A DNA stretch of 64,000 nucleotides, taken from Tubiluchus corallicola. Its lineage: Eukaryota; Priapulida; Priapulimorpha; Priapulimorphida; Tubiluchidae. How positions within the stretch are numbered: the first letter of the stretch is position 1; every line of letters starts with the position of its first letter. The translations under genes and the position numbers were made by a program. The stretch is taken from contig JAQGDQ010000103.1 of assembly GCA_030141605.1 (NCBI GenBank), positions 1 to 64,000 on the forward strand, in the 5' to 3' direction. Below, piece by piece: positions 30,201 through 45,200 of this stretch. The notes below the pieces were generated by a model. The model searched no databases and was not told where the DNA came from. It saw nothing but the letters and a program-made list of their open reading frames with translations.

Positions 30201-33200
30201 TTCAGAATAGATGTTGTACAAAACAATATTAAAAAATAAGCCTTATCGCAGTTCTAGAGATTGACGATGATTGTGAAAAGGTCAACGGTTAAGTGTACCA
30301 GAGAACGCCCTTGCGTACACTTCACAAAGCCCAAGCTATAATAATAGTTACAGTTTTAACAGCTGGCTAGAACTTTACCAAGTTCGTTTTTTTCTTGTTC
30401 ACAAGCAAGATCCTGCTAGTAAATCACTCCATTCACTGACTAATGCATAACTAACGCATAATCTAATGCAAAATGCACATGTGACGTGAAGGTTGTAGTT
30501 AAGACGCGTTGCTGTGGTACACTTAACCTTTGGCCTACAGCAACTGCGCGTGCGCATAACGATACTGTGAAAGGGCTTATTGTTGTGAAGTCGGATGCAC
30601 GTCTTTGTACCAAAGTCCTGTGTGTAACACCTAAATATAATCTTGTGAACAGTATCTGCAGCAGATATAAGTGGAACCTTACCAGCTTTTACACAGGAAT
30701 ACAGGAAAACCTGGAAAAGTGTCAATCTAGCAAATAACTACTTTAGTTTTTGGCCCTGTGTATTCATTTAAGACAGTAAATCTCTTACCAATCGCCCTCC
30801 CTTTCGTGCCTAAAACTTTCCAAATTGCTCTATGTTAATACTCTCTTTTTTACTCAATAATGTTAAAGCTTTCGAGAAAGTCAGGCTTGTTTCAATGTTC
30901 GCGAAAGATGTTAGAAAGATTTAGTAATAAAACTGCAATAAGCACCTCGTGTAATTAGCAAAATCACTTCAAAGTCGCGATCACTTCATGTTTGAGCGCT
31001 ACCCGCACTGTCAATCTTCGTCAAAAGTATAAGTTTTTACAAAAAAAAGATAGCCAATTTTGTACTATTTTTGAACGAGCATTAGATAAGCCACAGAAAT
31101 CTGAATTAGTTTAAGCAGCGTGCGCTTACGAAAAGCCACGAAGTCTCCCACTTACGTCATGATTTTCAAGTGAATGGCGGCAACCATCATGTGTGAAAGT
31201 TTCTATTCAGAGGCAGTGTATCGTAGATTTATGCTTCAGAGGCATTTCTCTGCAAATTTCTATTTCACATTTTTCTAAATTTAACTAAAATATTTCTATT
31301 TTATTCTATTTATTTTTATTATATTTTATAATATTTTATTTTATATTTAACTCTAAGTTAACTATTCTTTAAAAGTGACTTGTTCTTTCCTTTCATACTT
31401 AACAATTTTTCACTGAATTTTGCACGTAAGAAGGTCAATTAATCAGAGCAAGTTTTTACAAGCGAGAATATTTGTTGCAAAGCTGACAGACTGGTCCTAC
31501 TTGAAATTAAGCAAGCCACCTTTTTTGTTTTAACAAATTGCTCCGCACTCTCTACTCGAGAGCGATTGTATCATCAACGCTTGGGCGCAGCGAGAAATAC
31601 TCACAGAGAAAAAACTCCCAGCAGCCATAAATTTTCTATTTTTTGCGTGTTATACGAGTAATAAATGTGGCTTCATTACACTAGCCTTATACACTTTCAC
31701 TGATTCATTAAAGGGCTAGCGAAATGTAAACATGTAACCAGAGAAGCAACTCGTGTTCATTCTATTTTGGTAATTGAGCGCAGCTAATTTGGATCCACCC
31801 GCTAGGCCATTTGGGGCGGATCCATAACCAGGACGTTTAAATCCCGTTTGTTTATTAGTTATATCACGTGGCGCAAAAAACGTGCCGAACTTTAGACTAC
31901 AATAATAGTAGAAAGCGAGTGCTCTACAAAGTTGAAATTTCACACCACACTACACTAACTAAAGGCAAAAATTGTTGAGTTTTGGAACCGAATACACCTT
32001 AAAGAAGTGAGAAACTGTACCAACTGTTGAAAGAAATACTTCCGTCTAGTGAGCAGTGAAAATCGTGGACATAAAAAAGAGCACTTGATATAGCAATAGT
32101 CATTTACTTTTTTTTTATTTTTTGTTTTAAAATTTCTGACTCTTTGGAAAAATCAAAGCGAATTAGCTAAAATTTTATCGTTTATACGTAATCGTTTGCA
32201 CCACCAGTGTGATAATTCAATATTCAATTGGTTTCGCTATTTTCTTCTCATACTATCCTGATCGAAACTTTGGCACATATTTTGCGCCAAATGATACATT
32301 TAAATATGAAATTAACGGCGATACAAGTTATTAATCCATTAACACGTTTCCAATATTTTTAACCCAACTGTCTAAGACTAAACTCTAGCACTATGAGCGT
32401 TCAGTTTTTCCATATTTGGCAATTCCAATGGTTTCCTGTTTTAAAACCTGTTTCAACCACACCACACCACATCACACCATACCACACAGCTCAACATCAC
32501 ATCACACTGCACTGCACCACACTGCACCACCACACCACACCACACCACATCACACTACACTACATCACACCACATCACACCAACCCACATCACCACATCA
32601 CACCACACCATACAACACAACACCACACCACATCACATCACCACACCCACCAATCGCACCACACCATATCACACCACACAACACTACACTGCACCCTATC
32701 ACACTAATCCACATTACCATACCACACCACACCACACCACACCACACCACACCACACCACACCACGCCACACCACACACCCCAACACATCATACCACACC
32801 ACGCAGCACCACACCAACTCATATCACAATACCTACCACACCAACCCACATCACCACACACACCACACCACATCACCACACCCACCACACCACACCACAC
32901 ACATCACCATACCACACCACACCACACCATACCAAACCATACCACACCACACCACACCATATCACACCAACCCACATTGCCACACCACACCACAGCATGC
33001 CACACCACACCACACCACACCACATCACACCACACTACACCAAACCACACCACACCACATCACACCAACCCACATTGCCACACCACACCACAGCATGCCA
33101 CACCACACCACATTACATCACACCCACTACATCACACCCCACCCCACCACACCACACCACACACCACACCACCCCACCACACCCCACCCCACCACACCAC

Positions 33201-36200
33201 ACCACACCACATCACACCAACCCACATTGCCACACCATACCACACCACGCCATGCCATGCCACACCACACCACACCACACTACAGCACACCAACCCACAT
33301 TATCACACCACACCACACCATGCCATGCCACACGACACCACACCACACCACACCACACCACACCTCACCTGACCACACCACACCACACCAGACCACACCA
33401 AACTACACCACACCACACCACAGCACACCACTCCACTCCACACCACACCACACCACACCACACCACACCACACCACACCACACCACACCACATCACATCA
33501 CATCACATCACATCACACCACACCACACCACACCACACCACACCTCACCCCACACCACTAAACCCCACCCCACCCCAACCCACCACACCATACCACACCA
33601 ACCCACATCAAAACCCCCACCACACCGCACCACACCACACAACGCAATGCAACACAACACAAACACAACACAACACAAGACAGCAAAACACAACACAACA
33701 CAGCACCACACAACAACAACACAACAAAATAAAAAATTAAAACAAGAGACACAATAATACAACGTATTGCAAAATTATGACGGCATAAGAAATGAAAACG
33801 GCATTGTGTAAAAGCTTTACACGTAATTAACATTTTTTCAAGAGGCATTACTTTATTAAAGTAATTTTCAAATATAACCTACATGTTCAATCAAGCATAT
33901 TTTCAGGCATAGGCCATATAGTCAAAAATAAAATTACTTACCTCGCTACAAACAATCTGGAATCGGTATAGACCTACATCGATCTACTGATTGACGCATT
34001 GAGCCGAACATTTGATTCTCAGGTTGTTTTTTCAACTAACAATTACATCGAGATTTCGAAGGGAAAACACAGCACACGTGGGCGTGCATAAACATGAGTT
34101 ATTCTGAAGGCCTATTCAGTTTCAAATCACCTACAAATGCATGTAATGCATTCCACTAACAAGCTCTAAGCGTTTCCAACTTATGCCTTTTGTACCCTCT
34201 GGTTGTGTTGTAAAATGTAGGTTATATTTGATTTGAAAAAAGTTAGAATTCTTCCAAAAGACTTCCGAGGGACTCCAAAAGAATTAAAAAATAGCACACG
34301 CATCTCACAAAAGTCGACGCTAACGAACTTTATGCGGTAAAATTTTTCTGTAAGTTTTGCTTTCATATTATTGCCCGAACAAAAAGAAGCTGAAGGCCCA
34401 TTTCACAATGAAGACGCAAGAAAAATGACGCACGGAATTGTCGTCCGAAAGTTTTCAGAAAATTTCCGATTTTTCTTGAAATCCCACGAAGCATGAAAGT
34501 TCATTTCGCAGTGAAACCGCGCGGTTTTTTTCCGCGCGTCCGGTTATCTGCAGCTAGTTTGCGAGTTTTGTACTGCATAACCATGTCTAAATTAAGTTAT
34601 ACTGTATTTCTCATATACAAATTACAATTAATAATGTTACTAAACGTAATGTCATAATTCCTCACGAGGAGCACGCGTAGATACAAAATACATGCAGTCT
34701 TATTGTATACTGCACAAAGCTTACGTTAGTAGTAGCGCTGTAAAAGAACTTGTAAATTGAATTCTGATAACCGTTAGGCGTAGCCACTTTAACCACTTTA
34801 GGCGGTTTGAAACAAGTTTAGATAAGATTGTGTAAAGTTTGAAAAAATAATCAGAACATTCGTAGCACACTTTTCGCTAAGTAAACAAAAGTTTAAATAG
34901 ATCAACGTGTTTTTGATGAGCTAGTGGTGCATTGTGGGATAGTGAGACAGTGACGTTTTAGCGAAAAGCAAAAAGATTTTCTTTTTCAATTACATAAGTC
35001 TTTTAAACAGTTAAGCCTAATGCTAGGCAATATAACTTTGTGCAAATATTTTAAAATTCTCTTTTCTTCCCCTTCAAGTGTTTTTGGAATATTATCTATA
35101 CACGAGATACGAACACAAAGTTTTTCTGATTTTGTTTTCAACCAACGTTAATGATTAGCCGAAAAAACGTAACGCCCTTTATAGTCTCAATGATTATAAT
35201 ATTTATTCAGGAGCTTTCACCCTAGCGGGCCTCGTTAGCTGAATAGAAAGTACCAGCACTTTCTGTTCGGTTGACGAGGCTACGGCGAGAGCTCCTCAAT
35301 AAATATTATAATGACAAGTCTCAAGAGAGCTCTCTCGTAGTGCAAAGTGCAAAGAGGTGGCAACCAGGCACACTCAAAAGTACCAAAATGAATTAACTTA
35401 TCTTTACTTATTTTTCTTCATTCTTCTTCTTTTTTACAGCTACTTTCATTCTTTGGTTTTATACTATATTGTCAATCCTATCACGTTACAATGAATGATA
35501 AGTTTGAAAACAATTACAAATGACGTATATTTTACTAATTTATTTAACAAGTAATCTTTATTTCAAACAAAAATATTTACAAGAAAGTATAAAATGTGAA
35601 AGCAGAATAAAACGTGTATATAAAGCACAGATATACAGTTTTACAGAAAAAAAGGCTAGCTAAAAGATTATGGTTAAAAGCACAAAGAGACAAGGCTACC
35701 TACATATACCTGTTAAGAGATAAATAATTATTAAGATTTACATCTTTGAACGTTTTTTAAAAAGTTTGCTACTCTGAGCACAGGCCAAGGGGGGGGGGCA
35801 CCGCCGACAAACTCAGAGAGTTGTTCCAGATCTTAATTAATGTGTTTGAGAAAAGGTTTTTAAAACAATCAAACTACAGTGCATTCGACGAAGTTTAAGT
35901 GGCTCAAGATTTAAAAATGCTAATCGGTCAGGGTATGACATGCTGCAAATATGCCGTGTTCTAATATGAAATCTTTTAACGATACACTTACAGAAACTTG
36001 TAAAAACTTATACAGACGCTTATAGCAAATTTTCGAAGTCACTTTCCTCTAGTTCTACAGCAGTTTAACATTGCACGTTCTCGTATGACAAATGTCCATG
36101 TCTGAACTGCTAGATCCAGATGGCTTCGTTGGTAATTGAGAAAACAGTAAATAATACAAACCACTTCTTGTGTGTTTAGCTTTTAGTCTTTTAGTAAACT

Positions 36201-39200
36201 AATTAATGGGACACAGTAAAATGCTTTATCAATCTTCTATTCCAGTTTGCCGTACTTATGGCAATTATTTAAAAAGTCTCTACATGTTTAAAATCGCTGT
36301 TGTACATTCATTAAAGGAAAGAACAAGTCCCTCAGTATGTTGGGTTCATTTTACTGTTATCACTTAAAATTAGAAAAATATAACAAAGAAATTTGCAAAG
36401 AACTGCCTATAAAGCACAAATTTAAAATAAACTATCTCTGAGTGGAAATTTTCAGGCATGGTGGATGCCGCCACTCACTTGAAAATTATGGCGTGAATGG
36501 GGAGACTTCGTGACTTTTCGTAAGCGCGCTGGTTAAACTAATTCAAACTTCTGCAGCTTACCTAATGTTCACGCAGGAATATTACAAAATTAGCTGTCTA
36601 TTTTTTGTAAAAACTTACATTTTTGATGCTGATTGACAGTACGCTACGTCATTGGAAGAAGAATGGGCATTGAAAATGGGAGTACCCAAGCATGAAGTGA
36701 TTTCACTAGCTACTGGAGGCTTTTATTGCAATTTTTATTACCAAATCCTTCTAATATTTTTCGCGACCATTGAAAAAAGCCTAACCCCCTAGAAGGCTTA
36801 GCCTTTCCTTTAACTAAGACTAAGCTAAGAAAGTCGTTTGGTTTTCCCCATGTGGAGCTAATCCTGTGCCAGTCATGGCTGGGAACAAAGTCACAGAAAA
36901 AACCCGCAAATTTGGCTAGGAAAAAGTCACAGGGAAAAAAATCAGATTAATTTATGGTGGTCAAAAAAAGTCAAGTAACCAAGCAAAACTATTAGAGTCG
37001 GTCTCAATCTTTTTAAGTATCATAAACAGTTAAAGTAATAAAAAGGAAATATTTTAAATCCGCTATTAACTGGCAATATATGATTTGTACATATAGTATG
37101 ATGATGTATAATGGTATTACATGTATATGTGAAAAAATGTTAGGGTTACGCTTAGGATTAGCGTTAGGGATATTTTTTGTTGTTGTGACTTTTTCCCAAT
37201 GACTTTTTTATGTGTGACTTTTTATCTTGATTCATGGCAGTATCTATTAATCAGACTAAAAGGTGCTAATTAATTAATATGATCTCAATATCAAGATTAA
37301 TTAGATTTTGACATACAAAAACATATATGTAGTGAAAGAAAAAATAATCTGTCGCAACGAACGTTATTTCTCAAAAACACTGCGAATTAACAAACAGTCA
37401 AATCTGTGAGGTCATGGAAAGTCACAGAGGTCAATAAATTTAGTGATATTCAGGATGACAAAAAACGTCAAAACAACAACAATTAAAAGGCACAACATTT
37501 TGAGTTTTTACAGTTAACAAAATTAATAATCGCCCAAGTTCCCTGTTTAGACTTTATCTCTAATTAATAAGCCTTTTCGCAGTTTCGTTGTGCGCACGCG
37601 CAGTTGCTATAGGTCAAAGGGTACACAGCAACGCGTCTTAACTATAGCCGACACTGACATGTAAAGCAAAGCCGTTTGCCGCATCAATTCAGTAATTTCA
37701 GGTTTTCTACGTGAGGCTTATTCACTACTTATTATATCCTTTCATTCTACACGTCTGTGAAAAATTATTCAGTAGATGCACCGAGTGACGCCGGGAAGCT
37801 TTCAGTTACGCCGCTGTTCTCAATTTCCTCCTGTTTTTTAAGCGAGTTTCTAAATCAGTTTTCTGACTCACTGCGCAAGTGGTTGTAGTCAGATTCCTTA
37901 CGCTCTTCCTCTTACGTAATTAGTAACATACTGCCGAAATGATTAATGAGTTTTTTGAACGCGAACATGCGCCCGTCCTTCTAACAAGTTTTTCAGTAAG
38001 GAGGCTGGAAAAATAATTATTCATGTTATTAATAAACTATTAGCATGCAACCAGTAGATTAATTATTGACTCGCACCTGTTTTGCAAAATGGCTGCTGTG
38101 TGTCTTAACTGCTTGTTCTTTTCCTTTGTCTTAACATGTAATAGCGCATGGTTACTAGATTGCTACCAGTTTTTAGATACTGCCACTGAGACTTAGTTTT
38201 CTACCAGTTTCAAGATGTTCAATTGAGAGTTAGCTTTCTACTAGTTTTCGAGATGTTGTCCTCATTGTAATATGTTAGCGAAGAAAGATAAGAATCTATG
38301 AATTACAAGAATTACACATGAGTATAAATAAGTATAATTATAAATGTACTTACGTTTTTATAAATGTATATCAAATTATCTTATGGGTAAGTCATTAGAT
38401 AACATTGTGTAAAGTTTGAGAAAGTAATTATAACATACGTAGCGCACGCTTTACTAGTTAAACAAAAGTATAAATTATTTTATTTTATCAATAAGATAAA
38501 TAATGTGGTTTTGGTGAGCCAGTGGTGTACAATGGAATGGCGATGCAGTGTCGCTTTATCAGCAATTTGAAATTATTTAGAATTTTCTTTTCCAATTATA
38601 TATGTCTTTCAAACAGGCAAGCGTAATGCTATGTAATATAACTCTGTATGGAAAGCTTTTTGAGACATACTTTAAAATTCGCCTTTCTTCCCCTTAAAAA
38701 ACGTACCATTTAGGTACATTCTATTGTGTCTGAAGTACGACTCCAATAAGATCGCATTAAAACAACATGTAGCAAGTAGCTGCGATAAGCGGAGATCTTT
38801 GTTCAGTGATTTTCAGTTAAAACAATAAACTTTTACAAAGTGAAATCTGACAGAACTGATGTATCGGTTTTGTTATTGTTTTGACGTCGCTGTTTCAACT
38901 GTTTGAATCGCAACATTATTCCCTCCTAGTATCAGTAGTTACCAATGTCATTAGCTTGATGGGAGTAATTAATTGCAGCCAAGTGTTAAAAACAACTCAG
39001 TTTGCGCCGAAAGTATCGTTTGCGGAGAAAGAATTCAAGTTGTCTTACGTCATCTTTCTCTCTCTAAAACGTTGGGTCCAAAATTGACTAATTATTAACT
39101 TTTTACACTTTGCCGTGGTTGTTAAACAGAAAGTGTTAGAGGAGCACACTTAACAGCTTGACACACCGGAAGCGAAGACAGAAATTGGGCGATTACAATC

Positions 39201-42200
39201 CGTGATAGTAAGTTGTGTAGAAAAGCATATTAATGAATCCGCCCTGTCCTGAAGTTTGGATCAGCCCTCCATGAAGTTTGATCCCATAATCCTTTCACAC
39301 GCTCCCTCCTCGTTCAACTTTTGACGTAGTCGGTTTTTTGCGACTTCGCTTTGCATGTAGCATTAATTAGATCGTCCAAAATAGTTAAAGTTGAAGTTTA
39401 AGACGCTGTTTAAGACGACGATTTAAGAAGTTGAAGCTTAAGATGCCGTTTGAGACTCCGAAGTTTAACATGATGTTTACCGCATCTTTTAAGAAGGGTA
39501 GCATTTGATTAAGAGCGACGCCAGGAGAAGGGAAAAAACTTGTTGTGTGCAAGTGTACCTAATTCCCTAATCACACTGGGAATCTCTCTTTGCTTATACT
39601 GAAAGGCAGTATTATCATTAAAAATTGCAGCAAAGTTTAGTCAATTAACCGAGGAAGGTTATGCCAGCAGATTATTCTTGGTTAAATGTCACTACAGCAC
39701 ACATATGAATAAATTCTGAAAATAGGATAAGTTTGTTTTAATTTTAAGATTATCATTAATGTGGTACATTTTGATAAAAACTTGAAAGATGGGAAATGTG
39801 AGGAAGTTGGAATGCACTCTGGTCACAAGGCAGACGCCTCAGCCATTAGACCATCATATTCTTCAGTCATCAGGACAGTCCAAAGTTCATTCTTTATAGC
39901 TGGCTAACAAAATCCAGCATTTATAATGTTAAATCGCTCACACTAGAGTGATTTTTTCTAATTAGATTATTTTTTCATTGTGATTACTTGTAATTTACGC
40001 AAAATTTTGAGTATGAAGTTTTCGGGGTAATTAATTCAATAAAAAATATTATAACTAGTTACAACCGCTCTATTTTGAACAATCTAACATTGGAAATGCT
40101 AAATTTGATGGACCAATTATAAGAGATGAGCTTTGGACTTCCTTCGTCACTGGAGAATATAACGGCCTAGTGGTTTAAGGCGCCTGCCTTGTAAGCAGAA
40201 GTCACTGGTTGAATTCTATACTGTATTCTGACTTTTTCACACTTCCTTTCCTTCAAAGTTTTATGTTGAAATTGTAGGCTTGTACCAACAGTGATAAACA
40301 TTTTAGCTGAGGAATAGTGGCCAGTGTCTTCACACTGCGTCACACTGCATCACAAACTGTAATGAAATACTAGGCAGTGCGGAAAATGCATCAAATTGTA
40401 TCACAATCATAACAGAATGCGACAAGGTGCAACACAATATGATAATACGGTACAAGATGACACAACACGACACGAAAGAGAAGAACACATCATGCATCGC
40501 TCCAAATCTTTCTAGCAAAAGAATAGTCGATTTTGTTTCAAAGGCTGAAAATTATATCGTTTTTGAGTTGAAATAACTGACATATAAGTCTGAAAGACTC
40601 AATGCAACTCGCATAACACCGTGCAAAAATACTAGAATTCAGAAGGCATTAAAATTCCTCTGCTTAATTTCCCCCGAAAATGCAATCATCTGTGGATAAT
40701 GTCCATCATTAGATCCCAATAAAAGCATCCCAAACGCATCGCTGACGTTACACTCTAATTACAGGATTCTTGTTTGCGCCAGAATTTAAAACGTTTAACA
40801 AACTGTAATTCCGCATTAAATGGAAGCCCTGCATAACAGATATGGTTGGCAGTTAGCAAGACATTGAATTATTCCACTAAGCAAATGCTGTTAATTACCA
40901 ACTGTATCATGTTACATTAGCTGCCTGACGAGAAATTTATCTGAATTTGATCATGCGTGTCATTAATTATTATATAGCTGGTTAATTTGTCGCTAGCGGT
41001 TAGTCAAGTAACTTTGGAAATAATAATTATTATTTCTGAAACGTTTGAGGAACAAAAAATGTAACTAGTTTTTTGTGAATAAAAAATAAATCATTTATTA
41101 TATCGTTGGGTAAAAATTATACGAAGACACTTCATCTTTGTTGAAAAAACGTTGATTTGTTTTTAGACTTAATGTGTTTACGGATAAAAGTAACAAAGGT
41201 TTTATTTACCAGTTACAATGCTAGAATAGTTAATTGCCTCCTTGATTGACATTTGATTTTAAAACATCAATAAATATGAGCTCAACTGGCTGTTTTGATC
41301 AAAATGCTTAATTTGAAAAGTTTTCAGTTCCACCACTTTTGCTTTCAGAACGAATGAATACGTTTTACAGCCTGGCTTTGAAACACACTGGCTCTATAGT
41401 TCCGAAGACGCATTCCATTCTAAAAGTCTTTAATGTTGTTTTTAAAGGACAAGAAAATGGAATTTTAAAGTTTGTTCACAAAAAGCTTGCCATACGAAGT
41501 TATATTACTTTTGCATTACGCTTATCTGTTTAAAATTCTTGTGCGATTAGAGAAGAAAATTTTTAAGTAATTTGAAATGTTCACACTTATGTGTAAAACA
41601 TCACTGACTCGCCTTCCAAGTTTTCACCACTGACTCGACAAGAACGTATTATTAATTTTACAGACAAGAAATTTTATAGTAAAGTAATTTATACTTTTGT
41701 TTAGTTAAAGAAGAATGTGTGATTAGATTGTGTAAACCTTTTCAAGCGATTTACCATTAAAATTGCCTCTTCTAACGGTCATCACGGGAGTTTAAATTTA
41801 AATATTTTGTGCAATATTACTGCTAACGCAAACCCTATATGTAATAAAGCAGCATGCAAGCGATACAAAATTTCAAGACGAATTTTTTAGCTTTATGTGT
41901 GTAAAGTATTTTTGTGCTTTAAAAAGACTTCACCGATTTTGGTTTATTTGCCCGCATTTGTTTAGTTTAAGTGAAAAGTTAATAAAGAAAAGACTGAGAA
42001 AGTCCATGAGCTTGATATCTGATGCATGTTTCAGTAATAGAAATTAGTTCAGTAAATGCTGCTAGGAACGCTTAAAGCGTTTGAAAATTAATCCTTCAAA
42101 GATCTCGGAAAAATAATTCCTCTTCAATTGCTAAATTCTGCATAGTAAATGGACAATTTCAGCCAAATAAACAAAGTTTAGCAATATTTCAGTTCACATA

Positions 42201-45200
42201 TTTAGCAATATGCGAAGGAAGTGGAAATAAATGACAGTGCTTCCCTTGCGGCGCCTGTAAGATCTGTTATTATTTTCCAGTTTAATTAGACCATTAAATT
42301 CCAAAAGTCAAACGTCTACAAACGGTTTTCTTCTCTTTGATTAGGTATCCGTAATGTTTATGTTTATATTGACTTTTAGCACGCACCAATGTGCCAATAA
42401 GTAAATCATGGCAATTACCGCTGCTATTATAGTCGCCTGGAAAATGAAGCCAAATCGCTGGGTCAGAACTGTGCTGGTTGAAGGGACACGAGGAAGAAAT
42501 ATGTAATGAAACCACTACGCGAAGCCATCGTGCACGTGGCCGGTAGTACTATAACAACATGCTGATTCCAATTCTTTAATTACCACATGTCTAAACAGAG
42601 CCTGTACTGTTTGTTGAAAGAAAATCAAAACAAATCTTACGGCAAAGTAGGAGGCGTCGCCATCGTGAGAGGAGGTGTCTGAAAATCTCTGGCAGCTGAG
42701 TCCAAGTCAGCTTGGGAAAGTAACTTACTTGTTTGTCATTCAGCTTTTATGTGACCGCCTCCGTCTCAGGTATTACTTTAGAAGTGCCATAAGAGGTGGT
42801 TCAGGTTGCCGCAAGTGAGGGAACCCTCTACATTGTCTTCCCTCGTTCGCTGGGTGCCATGATGTGAAGAAGAAGATGACGTTCCAATTGATTCCACACA
42901 AGAGTCTTTAAGAACATACAGCCACAGATCATGCCTTATGAAAAAGGCCTGTAGGAATCAATACCTCGTATCATAGACATGGCATAGGCAACAAACTTGT
43001 CTCACACTTAAGTGTCGTTGATGAATCTTGGACCTAGGTTTTTTGAAGTAAGGGGTCTACAAACAAGAAGATTCTCGTCGATACTGCCGACATTTTTGGG
43101 CGAGAAGCAACCCTACGAAAATGATTACTAATTAAGCTCTCACGCAACATAATTAATTATCTCTTTATTTCAGCTCGTAGACGTACACAGTCTCAAGCCA
43201 TAAAAAATATTGATAGAAAAAGATAAAATAAAATTACTTACAAGTTAAATATATTACTATATACTCCAGTATACTTAATCGAGTTAATTGAGTTATTACA
43301 TACTCGAACTAAGTAATTGTATATTTCTTCACTACACATAGTAGAAATACTGTGATCAGTAATAGTTACTGTGTTGTAATCCACTCAAAATAAATAAAGT
43401 ATGTACAGTCGACCCTCGTTAAACCGGACCCCGTTAGCCCGGATATCGTGTAAGACGGACGACATCCGTGGTAAAGGAAACTGACCGATTTCCGTCCGAG
43501 CCCGAGCGCTAAACACAACACGACCTACCAACTGTACAATAATTTCTTTATCCTCACAGGTTAACTATTTTAAAGTAATATACAGTATAGTATATAGTGC
43601 ACAGTATATAGTGCAATGTATATAGGCCTTATTAAGGTGATTATGCCAGTATAATATAGACCATATATAGGCATATCGGATAAATCGGACAATCGGGTAA
43701 ACCGGACCCCCCAATTAGTCCGGTTTAACGAGGGTTGACTGTATATATATATATATATATATATATTAACAATACATAAACATTTTATTCCAGTGTGCAA
43801 AAATATCTGAGCATATAAAACATAAAACTGAAGAACAACGTTGGATTAAATATTTCTGACAGAATTTAAAATTCGACATCTAAAATTACAGGCACTTTTG
43901 TGCATAACTTCAAAAGGCATTAACTGAATTATACTATGTATATACAAACAAAAAATACACCAGATTAATGCAACAAACGTGGTTTATTCATTCATTTTCA
44001 TTGTGTAACTTTAAAATGATTGATATTGTTTTTTTACGCAGATTGTGGAGGCTCGAATTCTGTGTCTACATACTTAAGAATAGTGTACAGCTTCCAACTC
44101 ATGCGCTTGCTGATCCAAAGCACAAACGTTGAATGACGTGTTTGCGAAAGCAAAAATTGAAGTACGGTGTTACAGTACGACATTCAGTGTGATACACAAA
44201 AACTCGGCATATTTTAAGTTTCAAAATTTAAATTTCAAGTTTACTGCTGTGTTCACGCACGAGCTCTCGAATGCCTGCGCTACGTCACAACTGAACTGTG
44301 AGGTACAGTACCTGTTTTTTGGGCAACGCCTTTCCGAGATGTAGCTACATGTATTAGTACCCACCTATCTAGCGAATGGCGAAAATGTATGTAACAGCCA
44401 GGAACCAGTCGCGCGAACGCTCAATAACATTTCTGTAGTAATAATTCTTTCACGTAAGTCATTCTTGAGAAAATAGTATGTTCCCTTTCAATATTTTGCA
44501 GGGTAGGTTGTTTTGAGCTGTGGTTTAATTTGAGTCTGATCTTCCTTTAAGTACCAATGGTACTTTTAACCTTGGTTAAATTTGATAACTCCTGTTTACT
44601 GGTAGATTTTCCCAAGTTTACGACTGCTGGCTGTACTCACAGGTGCAGCAGCTAGCATATCATGTGTTCCCCTAAACATTCATAGAGTTCAGTTTCTCTT
44701 TACAAACTATTTTTGCAAAAGCTGCTCGCGTCAGACATGAAGGAAGAGATGGCAGTATCTGCATCTGTGTCAGTGCGTAATTAGTTTGCGTAAGTAGCTA
44801 CAAATCAGTTAGTTAACTTATGTCTGTTACGAGCCCCACTTTGAATCACTAATAACGAGCCCCGGCCCCCACCAATAATAGATTATTTCTCTCGTTACCG
44901 TGGCAGTCGAAGTAGTTATGTAGTCACAGTAACTAAAGTTAAGCAACACTGAATCAGGTGAATAAATGGATGTGTGACTTGCTGGAAAATTTATTATGAG
45001 ATGTTTTCCTAAATAATTTCACTAGTACTAACACTAACACTAACATTAAAATTAGTAAGTCTATTAATACTAATGAAAATACTAGCCTAGATCGTTTAAT
45101 TGTATGTTAATTTATGAATTCATCTACACGCATAATTATTCTGACAGCATATTAGGTACAGGGTACACCTAATGGGCCCACTACAGAGTTTGAACTGGTC

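Noticed and set aside
32393-33848. Long ORFs on both strands (up to 318 aa, His-Thr-Pro or Val-Trp-Cys-Gly rich)
   Set aside because: They are readings of the ACACC satellite; no codon variation or domain.
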